Below are positions 1-5,582 of a stretch of 5,582 bases of DNA, one piece after another. Below the pieces are notes generated by a model. It was not told where the DNA came from, ran no database searches, and was given only the letters and a program-made list of their open reading frames with translations. Numbering within the stretch: position 1 is the first letter of the stretch; each line of letters starts with the position of its first letter. The stretch lies in the NCBI GenBank assembly GCA_030652715.1, contig JAUSQB010000251.1, positions 1-5,582 on the forward strand, read 5' to 3'. This DNA is from Rugosibacter sp. (lineage in GTDB: Bacteria; Pseudomonadota; Gammaproteobacteria; Burkholderiales; Rhodocyclaceae). The translations under genes and the position numbers were made by a program.

Positions 1-173
1 CAAAGCGGCTGGGTGTGCGCACGCTGGTATGCACTCATCATGAGCCGACACGCACAGATGATGCGCTGGAACAGATACTTGCCAATGCCGTCGCTGGCTG
101 TGGCTATGTTCCCGGTGAACATGATGCCCCTAATGTGCTGCTGGCAAGTGAGGGACTGGAAATCGTTCTGTAA
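1..173 (+). CDS. C-terminal end of a probable MBL-fold metallo-hydrolase (5' partial)
   Basis: The frame starting at base 3 is open from the window edge to a TAA at 171-173 and encodes 56 residues with no start codon of its own, so the gene begins outside the window. The tail reads like the end of a metallo-beta-lactamase-fold hydrolase of the phosphodiesterase-like type: a hydrophobic strand (GVRTLVCTHHEPTRTDD) carrying a His-His pair followed by Glu-Pro and an Asp-Asp, then a helix (ALEQILANAVA) and a short final strand. In that superfamily a late His after a hydrophobic strand is usually the last metal ligand, and a THHEP or FHHDP motif with downstream acidic residues is familiar from these proteins. 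The substrate cannot be told from this fragment. It runs convergently to cheB and is probably not part of the chemotaxis operon. Family assignment is from recalled motif similarity only; that the frame is coding is more certain than the family. Confidence 0.62.
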   Translation, partial: KRLGVRTLVCTHHEPTRTDDALEQILANAVAGCGYVPGEHDAPNVLLASEGLEIVL

Positions 174-257
174 TCGAATTTACCCGGGAACATCCCACCG
201 TCTCACCAGAGCATTCCCGCGCACTTCAATCCATATCTGCTGCCAATGTCGTCGGCT
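174..257. other. Convergent intergenic spacer between the MBL-fold gene and cheB
   Basis: These 84 bp separate two converging genes. A transcription terminator would be expected here for one or both strands, but I see only a CGGGAA (185-190) and TTCCCG (214-219) inverted repeat with a 23-nt loop, and a small GGGA/TCCC hairpin at 186-194. Neither is followed by a T-run, so I do not call an intrinsic terminator. Confidence 0.5.
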
Positions 258-1337
258 TTAAATACGAAACGCCTTGCCTCCCATGCTCGCAAGATAAGTC
301 AATATATGTTTTGCCATCTCATGGATCGAAACAACCTCATCCACTCCCCCTTGTGCGATAGCTTCTTTAGGCATGCCGAACACAACACAGCTGGCTTCGT
401 CCTGAGCAAAGGTGTGCGAGCCGCAAGCATGCATCTCTTTCATGCCTGCGGCGCCATCCTTTCCCATACCTGTGAGAATCACACCGATGGCGTTCTTGCC
501 CGCAATGTTGACAGCGGAGCGATACAGCACATCAACTGAAGGGCGATGGCGGTTGACGGGATCTGCCTGGGAGAGCTCGCATACGTAATTGGCACCACTA
601 CGGGCAACTAACAAATGGGAGTGTCCAGGTGCCAGATAGGCATGCCCGGGCAAGATACGGTCACCGTGTTCGGCTTCTTTCACGCTGATTTTGCATAGGT
701 TGTCCAGGCGTGTTGCAAAGGATTTGGTAAAACCTTCTGGCATGTGCTGTGCAATGACAATACCAGGACAATCCGGCGGCATGTGTACCAGAACCTCCTT
801 GAGAGCTTCCGTACCGCCGGTAGACGCGCCGAACACAAGAATTTTTTCCGTTGAAGTCACCCTGCTGCGGATTGCAGGCAATACAGTATCCATATCTTTA
901 CTGGCCACCACCGCAGTCGTACGCACCAAGTTGCGCACGCGCGCTTTGGCTACCATACGAATTTTTGCAATAATTTCCTCGGCATAATCCTGCATGCCGC
1001 TTTCAATATCAATTTTTGGTTTCGATACAAAATCAATCGCACCTAACTCCAATGCTCGCAACGTGACATCAGAGCCTTTTTCAGTTAGTGTCGAAATCAT
1101 CAAGACTGGCATTGGGCGCAATCGCATCAGCTTTTCAAGAAACTCCAGCCCATCCATTTTCGGCATTTCCACATCGAGTGTAATCACATCGGGATTCGTC
1201 GTCCGAATAACTTCACGTGCAATCAATGGATCAGGTGCGACGCCCACTACCCGAATATCCGGTGCCTGTTCGAGTAGCTTCTTGAGCACACTACGAATTA
1301 GTGCAGAATCGTCGACGATAACAACTTTGATCGGCAT
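258..1337 (-). CDS. cheB: CheB, chemotaxis protein-glutamate methylesterase/glutamine deamidase
   Basis: CheB removes methyl groups from receptor glutamates, and deamidates receptor glutamines, when phosphorylated by CheA. The 359-residue product has the usual two-domain layout. An N-terminal receiver domain (about 1-125) shows the acidic pair D9/D10, the phospho-acceptor D55 in [13 protein letters not shown]83 in the MISTLT segment and K106 in VSKP. A linker (about 126-160) leads to the C-terminal methylesterase domain (about 165-350), with S172 in FGASTGG, H198 in AQHMP and D294 in LTGMGKDGA, matching the E. coli Ser164-His190-Asp286 triad. Nothing essential is missing and the length is close to that of other CheB proteins. 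The ATG at 1337 follows the cheD stop by 16 nt. The nearest Shine-Dalgarno-like block (AAAGGG, 1350-1355) overlaps the cheD stop and is rather far away at 12 nt, so translation may partly depend on coupling to cheD. It is the last chemotaxis gene before a convergent neighbour. Confidence 0.97.
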   Translation of the reverse strand: MPIKVVIVDDSALIRSVLKKLLEQAPDIRVVGVAPDPLIAREVIRTTNPDVITLDVEMPKMDGLEFLEKLMRLRPMPVLMISTLTEKGSDVTLRALELGAIDFVSKPKIDIESGMQDYAEEIIAKIRMVAKARVRNLVRTTAVVASKDMDTVLPAIRSRVTSTEKILVFGASTGGTEALKEVLVHMPPDCPGIVIAQHMPEGFTKSFATRLDNLCKISVKEAEHGDRILPGHAYLAPGHSHLLVARSGANYVCELSQADPVNRHRPSVDVLYRSAVNIAGKNAIGVILTGMGKDGAAGMKEMHACGSHTFAQDEASCVVFGMPKEAIAQGGVDEVVSIHEMAKHILTYLASMGGKAFRI

Positions 1338-1353
1338 GATTATGCTTTACCCT

Positions 1354-1998
1354 TTAAGAAAACAGTTCCACGTCGCCTGCGACAGGTTTTATATCCAGGC
1401 GAGACTCGTACTCCTGCTCCCGCTCAATGAGGGTGTTATTGTGCAGACTGCGCAGCTTTTTCACTAATACGCGCCCACTGTTCGGAAAATAATATACCTT
1501 GCGTGGATGTACATCCAACAAGTCTTTCGTTACGACGCGAATACCCTCTGTCTCAAGATAATGCAATGCAAATTCGGCATTGCGCATTCCTACGTTGGGT
1601 ACCGTAAAGCCGCGCATTACATTACCACCACCGAAAATTTTCGCCTCTAAAAACTCCCTGCGTGCCCCAAGCTTGAACAGATCATTAATCAACATTTCCA
1701 TTGCATAGGTACCGTAGCGCGCAGATGTGCTGAGCAGACTGTCAGCATCCGCACCGCTGTGCGGCAGCATGAAATGATTCATGCCACCTATTCCTGTTTC
1801 TCTGTCACGAATACAAGCTGAAACACATGAGCCCAATACGGTGACGATCATCATATCGCGCGTAGTCGCATAGTATTCGCCAGGTAGAATTTTCGCAGCA
1901 TGCGTATTGAACTGGCGGTCGTAATACAGGTTTGGTATATCCGGTTCTTCGCGACTGCTTGCTTCGCGCTGGGCTCGATGTGATCGCTCGGTCGCCAT
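1354..1998 (-). CDS. cheD: CheD, chemoreceptor glutamine deamidase
   Basis: CheD hydrolyses specific receptor glutamine side chains to glutamate and so tunes receptor activity; in some bacteria it also binds CheC or CheB. The 214-residue protein (counted from the ATG at 1998) has the family core: strand [13 protein letters not shown] with the nucleophile C58, then [12 protein letters not shown] with the partner H75, then the conserved segments [10 protein letters not shown] and [11 protein letters not shown] charged tail of about 25 residues follows a late [11 protein letters not shown] segment, as is common in proteobacterial CheD. I chose the ATG at 1998 because it overlaps the cheR stop in TAATG and has a GAAGGG Shine-Dalgarno (2004-2009) 5 nt upstream. 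An in-frame TTG at 2019 would add only seven residues and looks unlikely. Both catalytic residues are present, so the enzyme is probably functional. Confidence 0.96.
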   Translation of the reverse strand: MATERSHRAQREASSREEPDIPNLYYDRQFNTHAAKILPGEYYATTRDMMIVTVLGSCVSACIRDRETGIGGMNHFMLPHSGADADSLLSTSARYGTYAMEMLINDLFKLGARREFLEAKIFGGGNVMRGFTVPNVGMRNAEFALHYLETEGIRVVTKDLLDVHPRKVYYFPNSGRVLVKKLRSLHNNTLIEREQEYESRLDIKPVAGDVELFS

Positions 1999-2009
1999 TA
2001 TCGCCCTTC
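1996..2009 (-). promoter_or_regulatory. cheR-cheD TAATG stop/start overlap with internal Shine-Dalgarno
   Basis: The TAA of cheR and the ATG of cheD share one base (minus-strand TAATG). A GAAGGG ribosome-binding sequence at 2004-2009 lies within the end of cheR, 5 nt before the ATG. This arrangement is typical of translational coupling and settles the cheD start. Confidence 0.75.
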
Positions 2010-2876
2010 GAAGCGACAAGCACGTTGCTTGGCATTTTCAGTCAGCTCATAGACGGTTTTGCCGCGTAACTTGAATAAATCCGATGCATGATGAAAGCTC
2101 TCAGAATGTCCCGCGAACAGTAGCCCATCTTGTGTCATGAGCGGCACGAATTTTTCCAAAATATTGTATTGTGTCGGCTTATCGAAATAGATCATGACAT
2201 TGCGGCAGAAAATTGCATCGAATGAACCGCGCATCGGCCATGTCGCATCAAGCAGATTGTTTTGGCGAAAGGTCAACATCGACTGCAATTCGGGGCGAAC
2301 GCGCACATACCCTGCATGCGCGCCACTACCGCGCAGAAAGTATTTTTGTAGCAGATTTTCCGGAATTTTTGCAACCCGCTCCCGGGGATATATACCCGCA
2401 CGTGCCTTGTCAAGCACATTGGTATCAAGGTCGGAGGCAAGGATTTTAACGTGGGATGGTATATGCCCGAATAGCTCCGCCACCGTTATCGCAAGCGAAT
2501 AGGGCTCCTCTCCCGTCGATGCGGCGGAACACCAAATCGCGAGATTGGCTTTCTTCATGCGCGGCCGCAAATACTCCTGCAGTAAAGGAAAGTGATGCTC
2601 CTCCCGAAAGAATGAGGTGAGATTGGTTGTAAGGGAATTGACAAAGAGCTCCCATTCGCCCTCATCTCCACGCTCAAGTAGCGCCAGATAGTCATCGAAG
2701 GTTCTCAGTCCAGTTGCCCGCAAACGACGCGCCAAGCGGCTATATGCCATATCTTTTTTTTGTGGGGATAACGCGATGCCAGCGTGGTCGTAGATTAGCT
2801 TTCTGATTCGCTCAAAATCTTGAGTGGTAAAGATGAACTCCCGGTCATCGCGTGTTTTTTCTACCGCTGGGAACAT
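1998..2876 (-). CDS. cheR: CheR, chemotaxis protein-glutamate O-methyltransferase
   Basis: CheR transfers methyl groups from S-adenosylmethionine to receptor glutamates during adaptation. Counting from the ATG at 2876 (292 residues), the all-helical N-terminal domain (about 12-70) carries the family pattern around [16 protein letters not shown] and RLARRLR. The junction motif [10 protein letters not shown] (83-92) includes the conserved Arg that contacts SAM. The Rossmann-like methyltransferase domain shows [15 protein letters not shown] (115-129), the acidic strand end ASDLDTN (147-153), FRQNNLL (203-209) and FCRNVMIYF (223-231). The late GHSESF segment is also typical. The start is uncertain among ATGs at 2888, 2879 and 2876: a GGAG at 2883-2886 lies 6 nt before the 2876 ATG but inside the longer reading, which favours 2876 (or 2879). 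The stop overlaps the cheD start by one base. The receptor upstream ends in DWKEF, a plausible docking site for this enzyme. Confidence 0.96.
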   Translation of the reverse strand: MFPAVEKTRDDREFIFTTQDFERIRKLIYDHAGIALSPQKKDMAYSRLARRLRATGLRTFDDYLALLERGDEGEWELFVNSLTTNLTSFFREEHHFPLLQEYLRPRMKKANLAIWCSAASTGEEPYSLAITVAELFGHIPSHVKILASDLDTNVLDKARAGIYPRERVAKIPENLLQKYFLRGSGAHAGYVRVRPELQSMLTFRQNNLLDATWPMRGSFDAIFCRNVMIYFDKPTQYNILEKFVPLMTQDGLLFAGHSESFHHASDLFKLRGKTVYELTENAKQRACRFEGR

Positions 2877-2882
2877 CATGCT

Positions 2883-2886
2883 CTCC
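2883..2886 (-). promoter_or_regulatory. Shine-Dalgarno GGAG that favours the shorter cheR start
   Basis: GGAG on the minus strand sits 3 nt before the ATG at 2879 and 6 nt before the adjacent ATG at 2876. The upstream ATG at 2888 has only a weak GTGAG, 3 nt away. This is the reason for placing the cheR start at 2876. Confidence 0.55.
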
Positions 2887-2888
2887 AT

Positions 2889-3178
2889 TTACTCACGCAC
2901 TATGCTAGTGCTAGGCACACCAGTTGCTCAACTACCGCTGTCCTCACGAATCGCAGCTGACACGCACCAGACAAGCTAAGTGATCTTGTGTCATATATTG
3001 ACGGAGATTTGCTCAGCCTTGCTCTTCCTATTGTTCAGACAACTGTGGACCTCATCAACGAGCATGCAGCATTTTACTTATACTACAGCCAAGCTGCTCG
3101 GCACTCATCGAAATAGCATAATGCGTATGACATCTCTCTTATTGAAATTAACGCAGTCCGGACTAGCTGCCAACCTGC
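2889..3178. other. 290-bp intergenic region between the receptor gene and cheR
   Basis: No convincing gene is visible on either strand. On the minus strand all three frames are broken by stops, and the longest start-initiated run there is the 17-codon MSAEQLG... reading with no ribosome-binding site; a plus-strand open frame from 2980 runs into the antisense of the receptor gene and is a shadow. It holds a perfect 10-bp palindrome AGTCCGGACT (3155-3164) 14 nt after the receptor stop, an inverted repeat TGACAC/GTGTCA (2958-2963 and 2988-2993), and a tandem TGCTAGTGCTAG (2903-2914) close to the cheR start. No poly-T terminator and no good sigma-70 or sigma-28 promoter match could be assigned. 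The gap is unusually long for this cluster, so it may carry a separate promoter or processing site for cheR-cheD-cheB. Confidence 0.6.
3155..3164. repeat. Perfect 10-bp palindrome downstream of the receptor gene
   Basis: AGTCCGGACT is its own reverse complement. With an AG bulge, flanking GCAG/CTGC bases extend the symmetry (3153-3170). It sits 14 nt beyond the receptor stop codon and is not followed by a T-run. It could be a weak transcript-end structure, a protein site, or chance. Confidence 0.35.
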
Positions 3179-4894
3179 TTAAAACTCCTTCCAATCGCCA
3201 TCGGCATCACCCGTTAGTGTGGCATTGGTCAGTTTGCTCGTTTTTTTGACCAGTAGGGCATCGCCCGAAGCAGCATAGCCGGAGGCAGGAGTTGCAGCGC
3301 TAGTGCTTGCCATCAACTTTGCGCCAACTGTCCGCGATATCGTTCGCCCCTCTTCCAGTTTAAAGACGCTCACGGCTTCCATTAAACCCCGCGCCTGCTC
3401 TTCCAGCGCTTCAGCGGCAGCCGCCGCTTCTTCCACCAGGGCGGCATTTTGCTGTGTAACTTCATCCATCTGTGTCACTGCCTGGTTCACCTGCTCGATG
3501 CCCGCACTCTGTTCGCTGGAAGCGGCAGAAATCTCGGACATGATGTCAGTCACTCGCTTCACCGCGAGCACAATCTCGTTCATGGTGGCGCCGGCCTGAT
3601 CCACCAGCTTGGCACCCGTATCCACTTTATCTACCGAATCGCCGATCAGGGTTTTGATTTCCTTGGCCGCAGCAGCCGAGCGCTGTGCCAGGTTACGCAC
3701 TTCGCCCGCCACCACAGCGAAACCACGGCCCTGCTCACCGGCTCGTGCCGCTTCTACCGCCGCATTGAGCGCCAATATGTTCGTCTGGAAGGCGATACCC
3801 TCGATCACACTGATAATGTCCACAATCTTCTTCGAGCTATCGCTGATCGAGGCCATGGTTTGCACCACTTGGCCTACCACTTGCCCACCCTTGACCGCTA
3901 CGTCGGATGCGCTCACCGCTAACTGGTTGGCCTGCTTGGCATTGTCCGCGTTCTGCCTCACGGTCGAGGTCAGTTCTTCCATGCTGGAGGCCGTTTCCTC
4001 CAGACTGGAAGCCTGCTCCTCAGTCCGTTGCGACAAATCGCTGTTGCCAGCAGCGATTTGCTTGGCGGCGGTGGTAATGGAATCCGTTGAGCCGCGTACG
4101 TCGCCAACAATATGCGACAGGCTCTCGTTCATGCCTTTCAGTGCTTGCAGCAACTGCCCGGTTTCGTCTTTGGTTCTGACCTCAATATGTTGCGTCAAGT
4201 CGCCTTGTGCTACTGCACTCGCCACCACAACCGCCCGCTGTAAAGGACGGATGATGGAGCGGGTAATGAGCCAGGAAATAAGCATACCCAACACTACGGC
4301 CAAACTGCCCATTCCAAGCATCAGAACACGCGCCTTGGTGTAGGCCTGACGAACATCTTCCCCAACCTTCTTGATAACCTTCTCCTGAAGATCAACATTT
4401 TCTTGCAGCACATCCAGCCATCTTTGAATTGATGGAGCAGCCTCGAACAACAGCACTTCGGTCGCCTCATCCCCTTTGTCATCCATCCCCAACTGGATCA
4501 TCTTGTCGGTAAGCGGTCGTGCGGTATTACTGGCTGCCACTATGTTCGCTCGGATGGTCTTATCCTCCTCGCTGGCGACAGTCTTCGAGAGCGCCTCCCA
4601 AGCAACGTCGTAATTCGCCCGTGCCGCCTCTATCTTCCTGTACTCCAGTTGCTTGGCATCCTTGTCGGCAAACAGTGCGATGGTTCGTATCACATTCGAC
4701 TCGATATATGTCGCCTCTGCCATCTCGTGACTGAGCTTAATCCTGTGATTGCTGTCGCTGATAACATTCTCCAGCCGCTCTTCGATGCTGCTCATGTAGA
4801 AAAGCCCGATGGCAACCAAGCCAATGAGCAAGACCAGTACCGAGCCAAAACCCAAACCCAGACGAACACCCACCCTTAAGTTTGCTAAAGACAT
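3179..4894 (-). CDS. Methyl-accepting chemotaxis receptor (Tsr/Tar type, four-helix-bundle sensor) with CheR-docking tail
   Basis: This inner-membrane receptor of 571 residues senses a ligand in the periplasm and controls CheA through CheW. Order of parts: a short cytoplasmic start; TM1 at about 13-33; a roughly 155-residue, mostly helical periplasmic domain rich in charged residues, resembling the four-helix-bundle MCP sensor; TM2 at about 190-211; a HAMP domain at about 212-265 (IIRPLQRAV ... GDLTQHIEV); and a long cytoplasmic coiled-coil hairpin. Glutamate/glutamine-rich methylation stretches lie at about 287-310 and 459-490. The signalling tip at about 365-400 is the highly conserved [20 protein letters not shown] and what follows. 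A 50-residue Ala/Thr/Ser-rich linker ends in DWKEF, fitting the xWxxF pentapeptide that tethers CheR and CheB. The ATG at 4894 has AGG 8 nt and GGAG 12 nt upstream. The ligand cannot be inferred. It lies between cheW and cheR, which suggests it is the main receptor served by this adaptation set. Confidence 0.96.
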   Translation of the reverse strand: MSLANLRVGVRLGLGFGSVLVLLIGLVAIGLFYMSSIEERLENVISDSNHRIKLSHEMAEATYIESNVIRTIALFADKDAKQLEYRKIEAARANYDVAWEALSKTVASEEDKTIRANIVAASNTARPLTDKMIQLGMDDKGDEATEVLLFEAAPSIQRWLDVLQENVDLQEKVIKKVGEDVRQAYTKARVLMLGMGSLAVVLGMLISWLITRSIIRPLQRAVVVASAVAQGDLTQHIEVRTKDETGQLLQALKGMNESLSHIVGDVRGSTDSITTAAKQIAAGNSDLSQRTEEQASSLEETASSMEELTSTVRQNADNAKQANQLAVSASDVAVKGGQVVGQVVQTMASISDSSKKIVDIISVIEGIAFQTNILALNAAVEAARAGEQGRGFAVVAGEVRNLAQRSAAAAKEIKTLIGDSVDKVDTGAKLVDQAGATMNEIVLAVKRVTDIMSEISAASSEQSAGIEQVNQAVTQMDEVTQQNAALVEEAAAAAEALEEQARGLMEAVSVFKLEEGRTISRTVGAKLMASTSAATPASGYAASGDALLVKKTSKLTNATLTGDADGDWKEF

Positions 4895-4950
4895 AATTCG
4901 TACCTGCTCCCAGTCAAAAATAATTCGATGCTAAACCGCAGTGATTAATA
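4895..4950 (-). other. Short cheW-receptor spacer
   Basis: These 56 bp between the distal cheW stop (4951-4953) and the receptor ATG hold the receptor's ribosome-binding region (GGGAGCAGGTA, about 4901-4911). No terminator is seen, so the two genes are probably co-transcribed. Confidence 0.5.
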
Positions 4951-5070
4951 CTAGGCCGCCATTTGGGTTGCATCGATCAATTCCATATCGCGACTGCCCA
5001 TCAGCCGTTCGAAATCCACCAGAATCAGAATGCGTTCATCTACCGTGACCAATCCCAGCAGATACTGGGT
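4951..5070 (-). pseudogene. cheW: Cut-off C-terminal part of cheW beyond the internal amber codon
   Basis: Directly after the TAG at 5071-5073 the same frame stays open for 39 codons to a second TAG at 4951-4953. It spells TQYLLGLVTVDERILILVDF and then a helix ERLMGSRDMELIDATQ. This matches the normal end of CheW (E. coli has STEYLTGLG, then DRMLILVNIEKLL). No frameshift is needed to join it to the upstream part. The joined protein would be 170 residues, close to the 167 of E. coli CheW. There is no Shine-Dalgarno plus ATG that would let this piece be translated separately. It is therefore either dead sequence, sequence reached by readthrough, or the product of a base-call error at the stop. 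Confidence 0.85.
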
Positions 5071-5073
5071 CTA
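5071..5073 (-). other. In-frame amber codon interrupting cheW
   Basis: Minus-strand TAG at codon 131, in the context TTG TAG ACC. E. coli CheW has a Ser at this alignment position, and others commonly have Asp. TCG (Ser), CAG, GAG, TAC or TAT could each become TAG by one substitution; an Asp codon would need two. Confidence 0.85.
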
Positions 5074-5463
5074 CAACCCCGTACCAAATTCCGGCGCCGA
5101 CTTGATCTCCTCAGGTTTTAGCGTGGTTACATCGGAAACACCATCCACTACCATGCCCACCACCCGATGGGCGATATTGAGAATAATGACGACGGTGAAC
5201 TCGTTGTATATCACATTACCCAGATTGAACTTGATGCGCATGTCGACAATCGGCACGATGATGCCACGCAGATTGATCACCCCTTTAATGAATTCGGGAG
5301 CATTCGCAATGTAGGTAACTGCATCGTAACCGCGAATTTCTTGCACCTTGAGAATGTCTATGCCGTACTCTTCCTGACCTAAACTGAAGGTGAGAAATTC
5401 GTTGCCCCCTGTTGATGCGCCGACCGCGCCATGTTTTTGCTCTGCTTGGACTGCTTGTGTCAT
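5071..5463 (-). CDS. cheW: CheW, chemotaxis coupling protein, truncated by an in-frame stop
   Basis: CheW is the cytoplasmic SH3-like adaptor that joins receptors to the kinase CheA. The readable product is 130 residues and closely resembles E. coli Che[18 protein letters not shown] (31-47) with V40 and E42, [20 protein letters not shown] (52-71) with the receptor-contact R66 in NLRG, and [13 protein letters not shown] (100-112). The N-terminal 20 residues are a variable tail. It then stops at APEFGTGL, where homologues go on for about 35-40 residues; those residues are encoded in the same frame downstream to 4951. The truncated form would lack the last strands of the second beta-barrel and the final helix, so it probably would not fold normally unless the TAG is read through. 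The start is well supported by a strong Shine-Dalgarno. It follows cheA by 36 bp and precedes the receptor, so it belongs to the same operon. Confidence 0.9.
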   Translation of the reverse strand: MTQAVQAEQKHGAVGASTGGNEFLTFSLGQEEYGIDILKVQEIRGYDAVTYIANAPEFIKGVINLRGIIVPIVDMRIKFNLGNVIYNEFTVVIILNIAHRVVGMVVDGVSDVTTLKPEEIKSAPEFGTGL

Positions 5464-5470
5464 TTGCGTA

Positions 5471-5478
5471 CCTCCCCT
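5471..5478 (-). promoter_or_regulatory. Strong Shine-Dalgarno of cheW
   Basis: AGGGGAGG on the minus strand lies 7 nt before the cheW ATG at 5463, an almost ideal ribosome-binding site that fixes the start and implies active translation initiation despite the downstream amber codon. Confidence 0.8.
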
Positions 5479-5499
5479 GTGTGATGTGCGTTGTGCAGA

Positions 5500-5582
5500 T
5501 CAAGCCGCAACGCCCAATTCCAAATCCGGTTCTAACCGTCGACCGCCTCTCACCAGCGCCCCCACATCCAAAATCAGCGCCA
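5500..5582 (-). CDS. cheA: C-terminal end of CheA, chemotaxis histidine kinase (partial)
   Basis: The minus-strand frame entering from the right edge reads ALILDVGALVRGGRR and then a short acidic tail ending in LGVAA, with TGA at 5500-5502. The segment ALILDV near the C-terminus is typical of the regulatory (P5, CheW-like) domain of CheA, in which a GRVALILD-type strand precedes the last helix. Only 27 codons are inside the window. CheA is the receptor-controlled kinase that phosphorylates CheY and CheB, and its position immediately before cheW fits the usual cheA-cheW order. A CheW paralogue is a less likely alternative because CheW proteins usually have LILVD here. Confidence 0.75.
   Translation of the reverse strand, partial: ALILDVGALVRGGRRLEPDLELGVAA

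Noticed and set aside
185..219. CGGGAA/TTCCCG inverted repeat as a terminator between the convergent genes
   Set aside because: The 6-bp stem has a 23-nt loop and no T-run on either strand, which is too weak to call.
13..261. An 82-codon plus-strand open frame at the left edge starting MCARWYAL
   Set aside because: It overlaps the better-supported frame ending at 173 and is rich in Met, Trp and Cys with no protein-like pattern, so it is a shadow.
1998..2019. Longer cheD start at a TTG seven codons upstream
   Set aside because: The ATG at 1998 has a well-placed GAAGGG and the TAATG overlap with cheR; the TTG has no better signal.
2903..2914. Tandem TGCTAGTGCTAG near the cheR start
   Set aside because: Two copies of a hexamer is within chance expectation and there is no link to a known site.
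3042..3078. Possible sigma-28 (flagellar) promoter on the minus strand: TAAA, then GTTGATGA
   Set aside because: The spacing is about 13 nt instead of about 15 and only 5 of 8 bases match GCCGATAA, so it does not pass as a motility promoter.
3069..3122. A 17-codon minus-strand reading MSAEQLGCSISKMLHAR in the receptor-cheR gap
   Set aside because: It is very short, lacks a ribosome-binding site and resembles no family I recognise.
3609..4343. A 244-codon open frame on the plus strand opposite the receptor gene
   Set aside because: It is antisense to the conserved signalling domain, rich in Ser, Ala, Thr and Cys as expected for a mirror of a biased coding sequence, and has no recognisable domain. 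The minus-strand gene explains it fully.

Overview
The window is part of a bacterial chemotaxis gene cluster. Every chemotaxis gene lies on the minus strand, so the transcriptional order runs from high to low coordinates: cheA (3' end only), cheW, a methyl-accepting chemotaxis receptor, cheR, cheD, cheB. The protein sequences are typical of Proteobacteria. The gene order, the presence of CheD, the moderate GC content and the Tsr/Tar-like receptor suggest a betaproteobacterium, possibly of the Nitrosomonas group. That placement is an inference from recalled similarity and was not tested by a search.

Layout. Positions 1-173 (plus strand) carry the last 56 codons of a gene that enters from the left, probably an MBL-fold metallo-hydrolase. 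It converges on cheB across an 84-bp spacer with no convincing terminator. Then come cheB (258-1337), cheD (1354-1998) and cheR (1998 to about 2876), packed tightly: cheR and cheD share a TAATG stop/start and cheD-cheB are 16 nt apart. About 290 bp without a gene separates cheR from the receptor (3179-4894). A 56-bp gap then leads to cheW (start 5463), and 36 bp further on is the end of cheA (5500 to the window edge).

Function. The receptor would control CheA autophosphorylation through CheW. CheR methylates and CheB demethylates or deamidates the receptor for adaptation, and CheD deamidates receptor glutamines. The receptor ends in a xWxxF-type pentapeptide (DWKEF), the kind of tail used to tether adaptation enzymes, which fits the adaptation genes lying just downstream.

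Most notable: cheW carries an in-frame amber (TAG) codon at codon 131. The same frame continues for 39 more clearly CheW-like codons before a second TAG at 4951. Without readthrough the product is a 130-residue CheW lacking its C-terminal quarter. This could be a true nonsense mutation, a recoding or suppression event, or a sequence error. Apart from this, the window is a conventional chemotaxis locus; I see no mobile element, CRISPR array or RNA gene.
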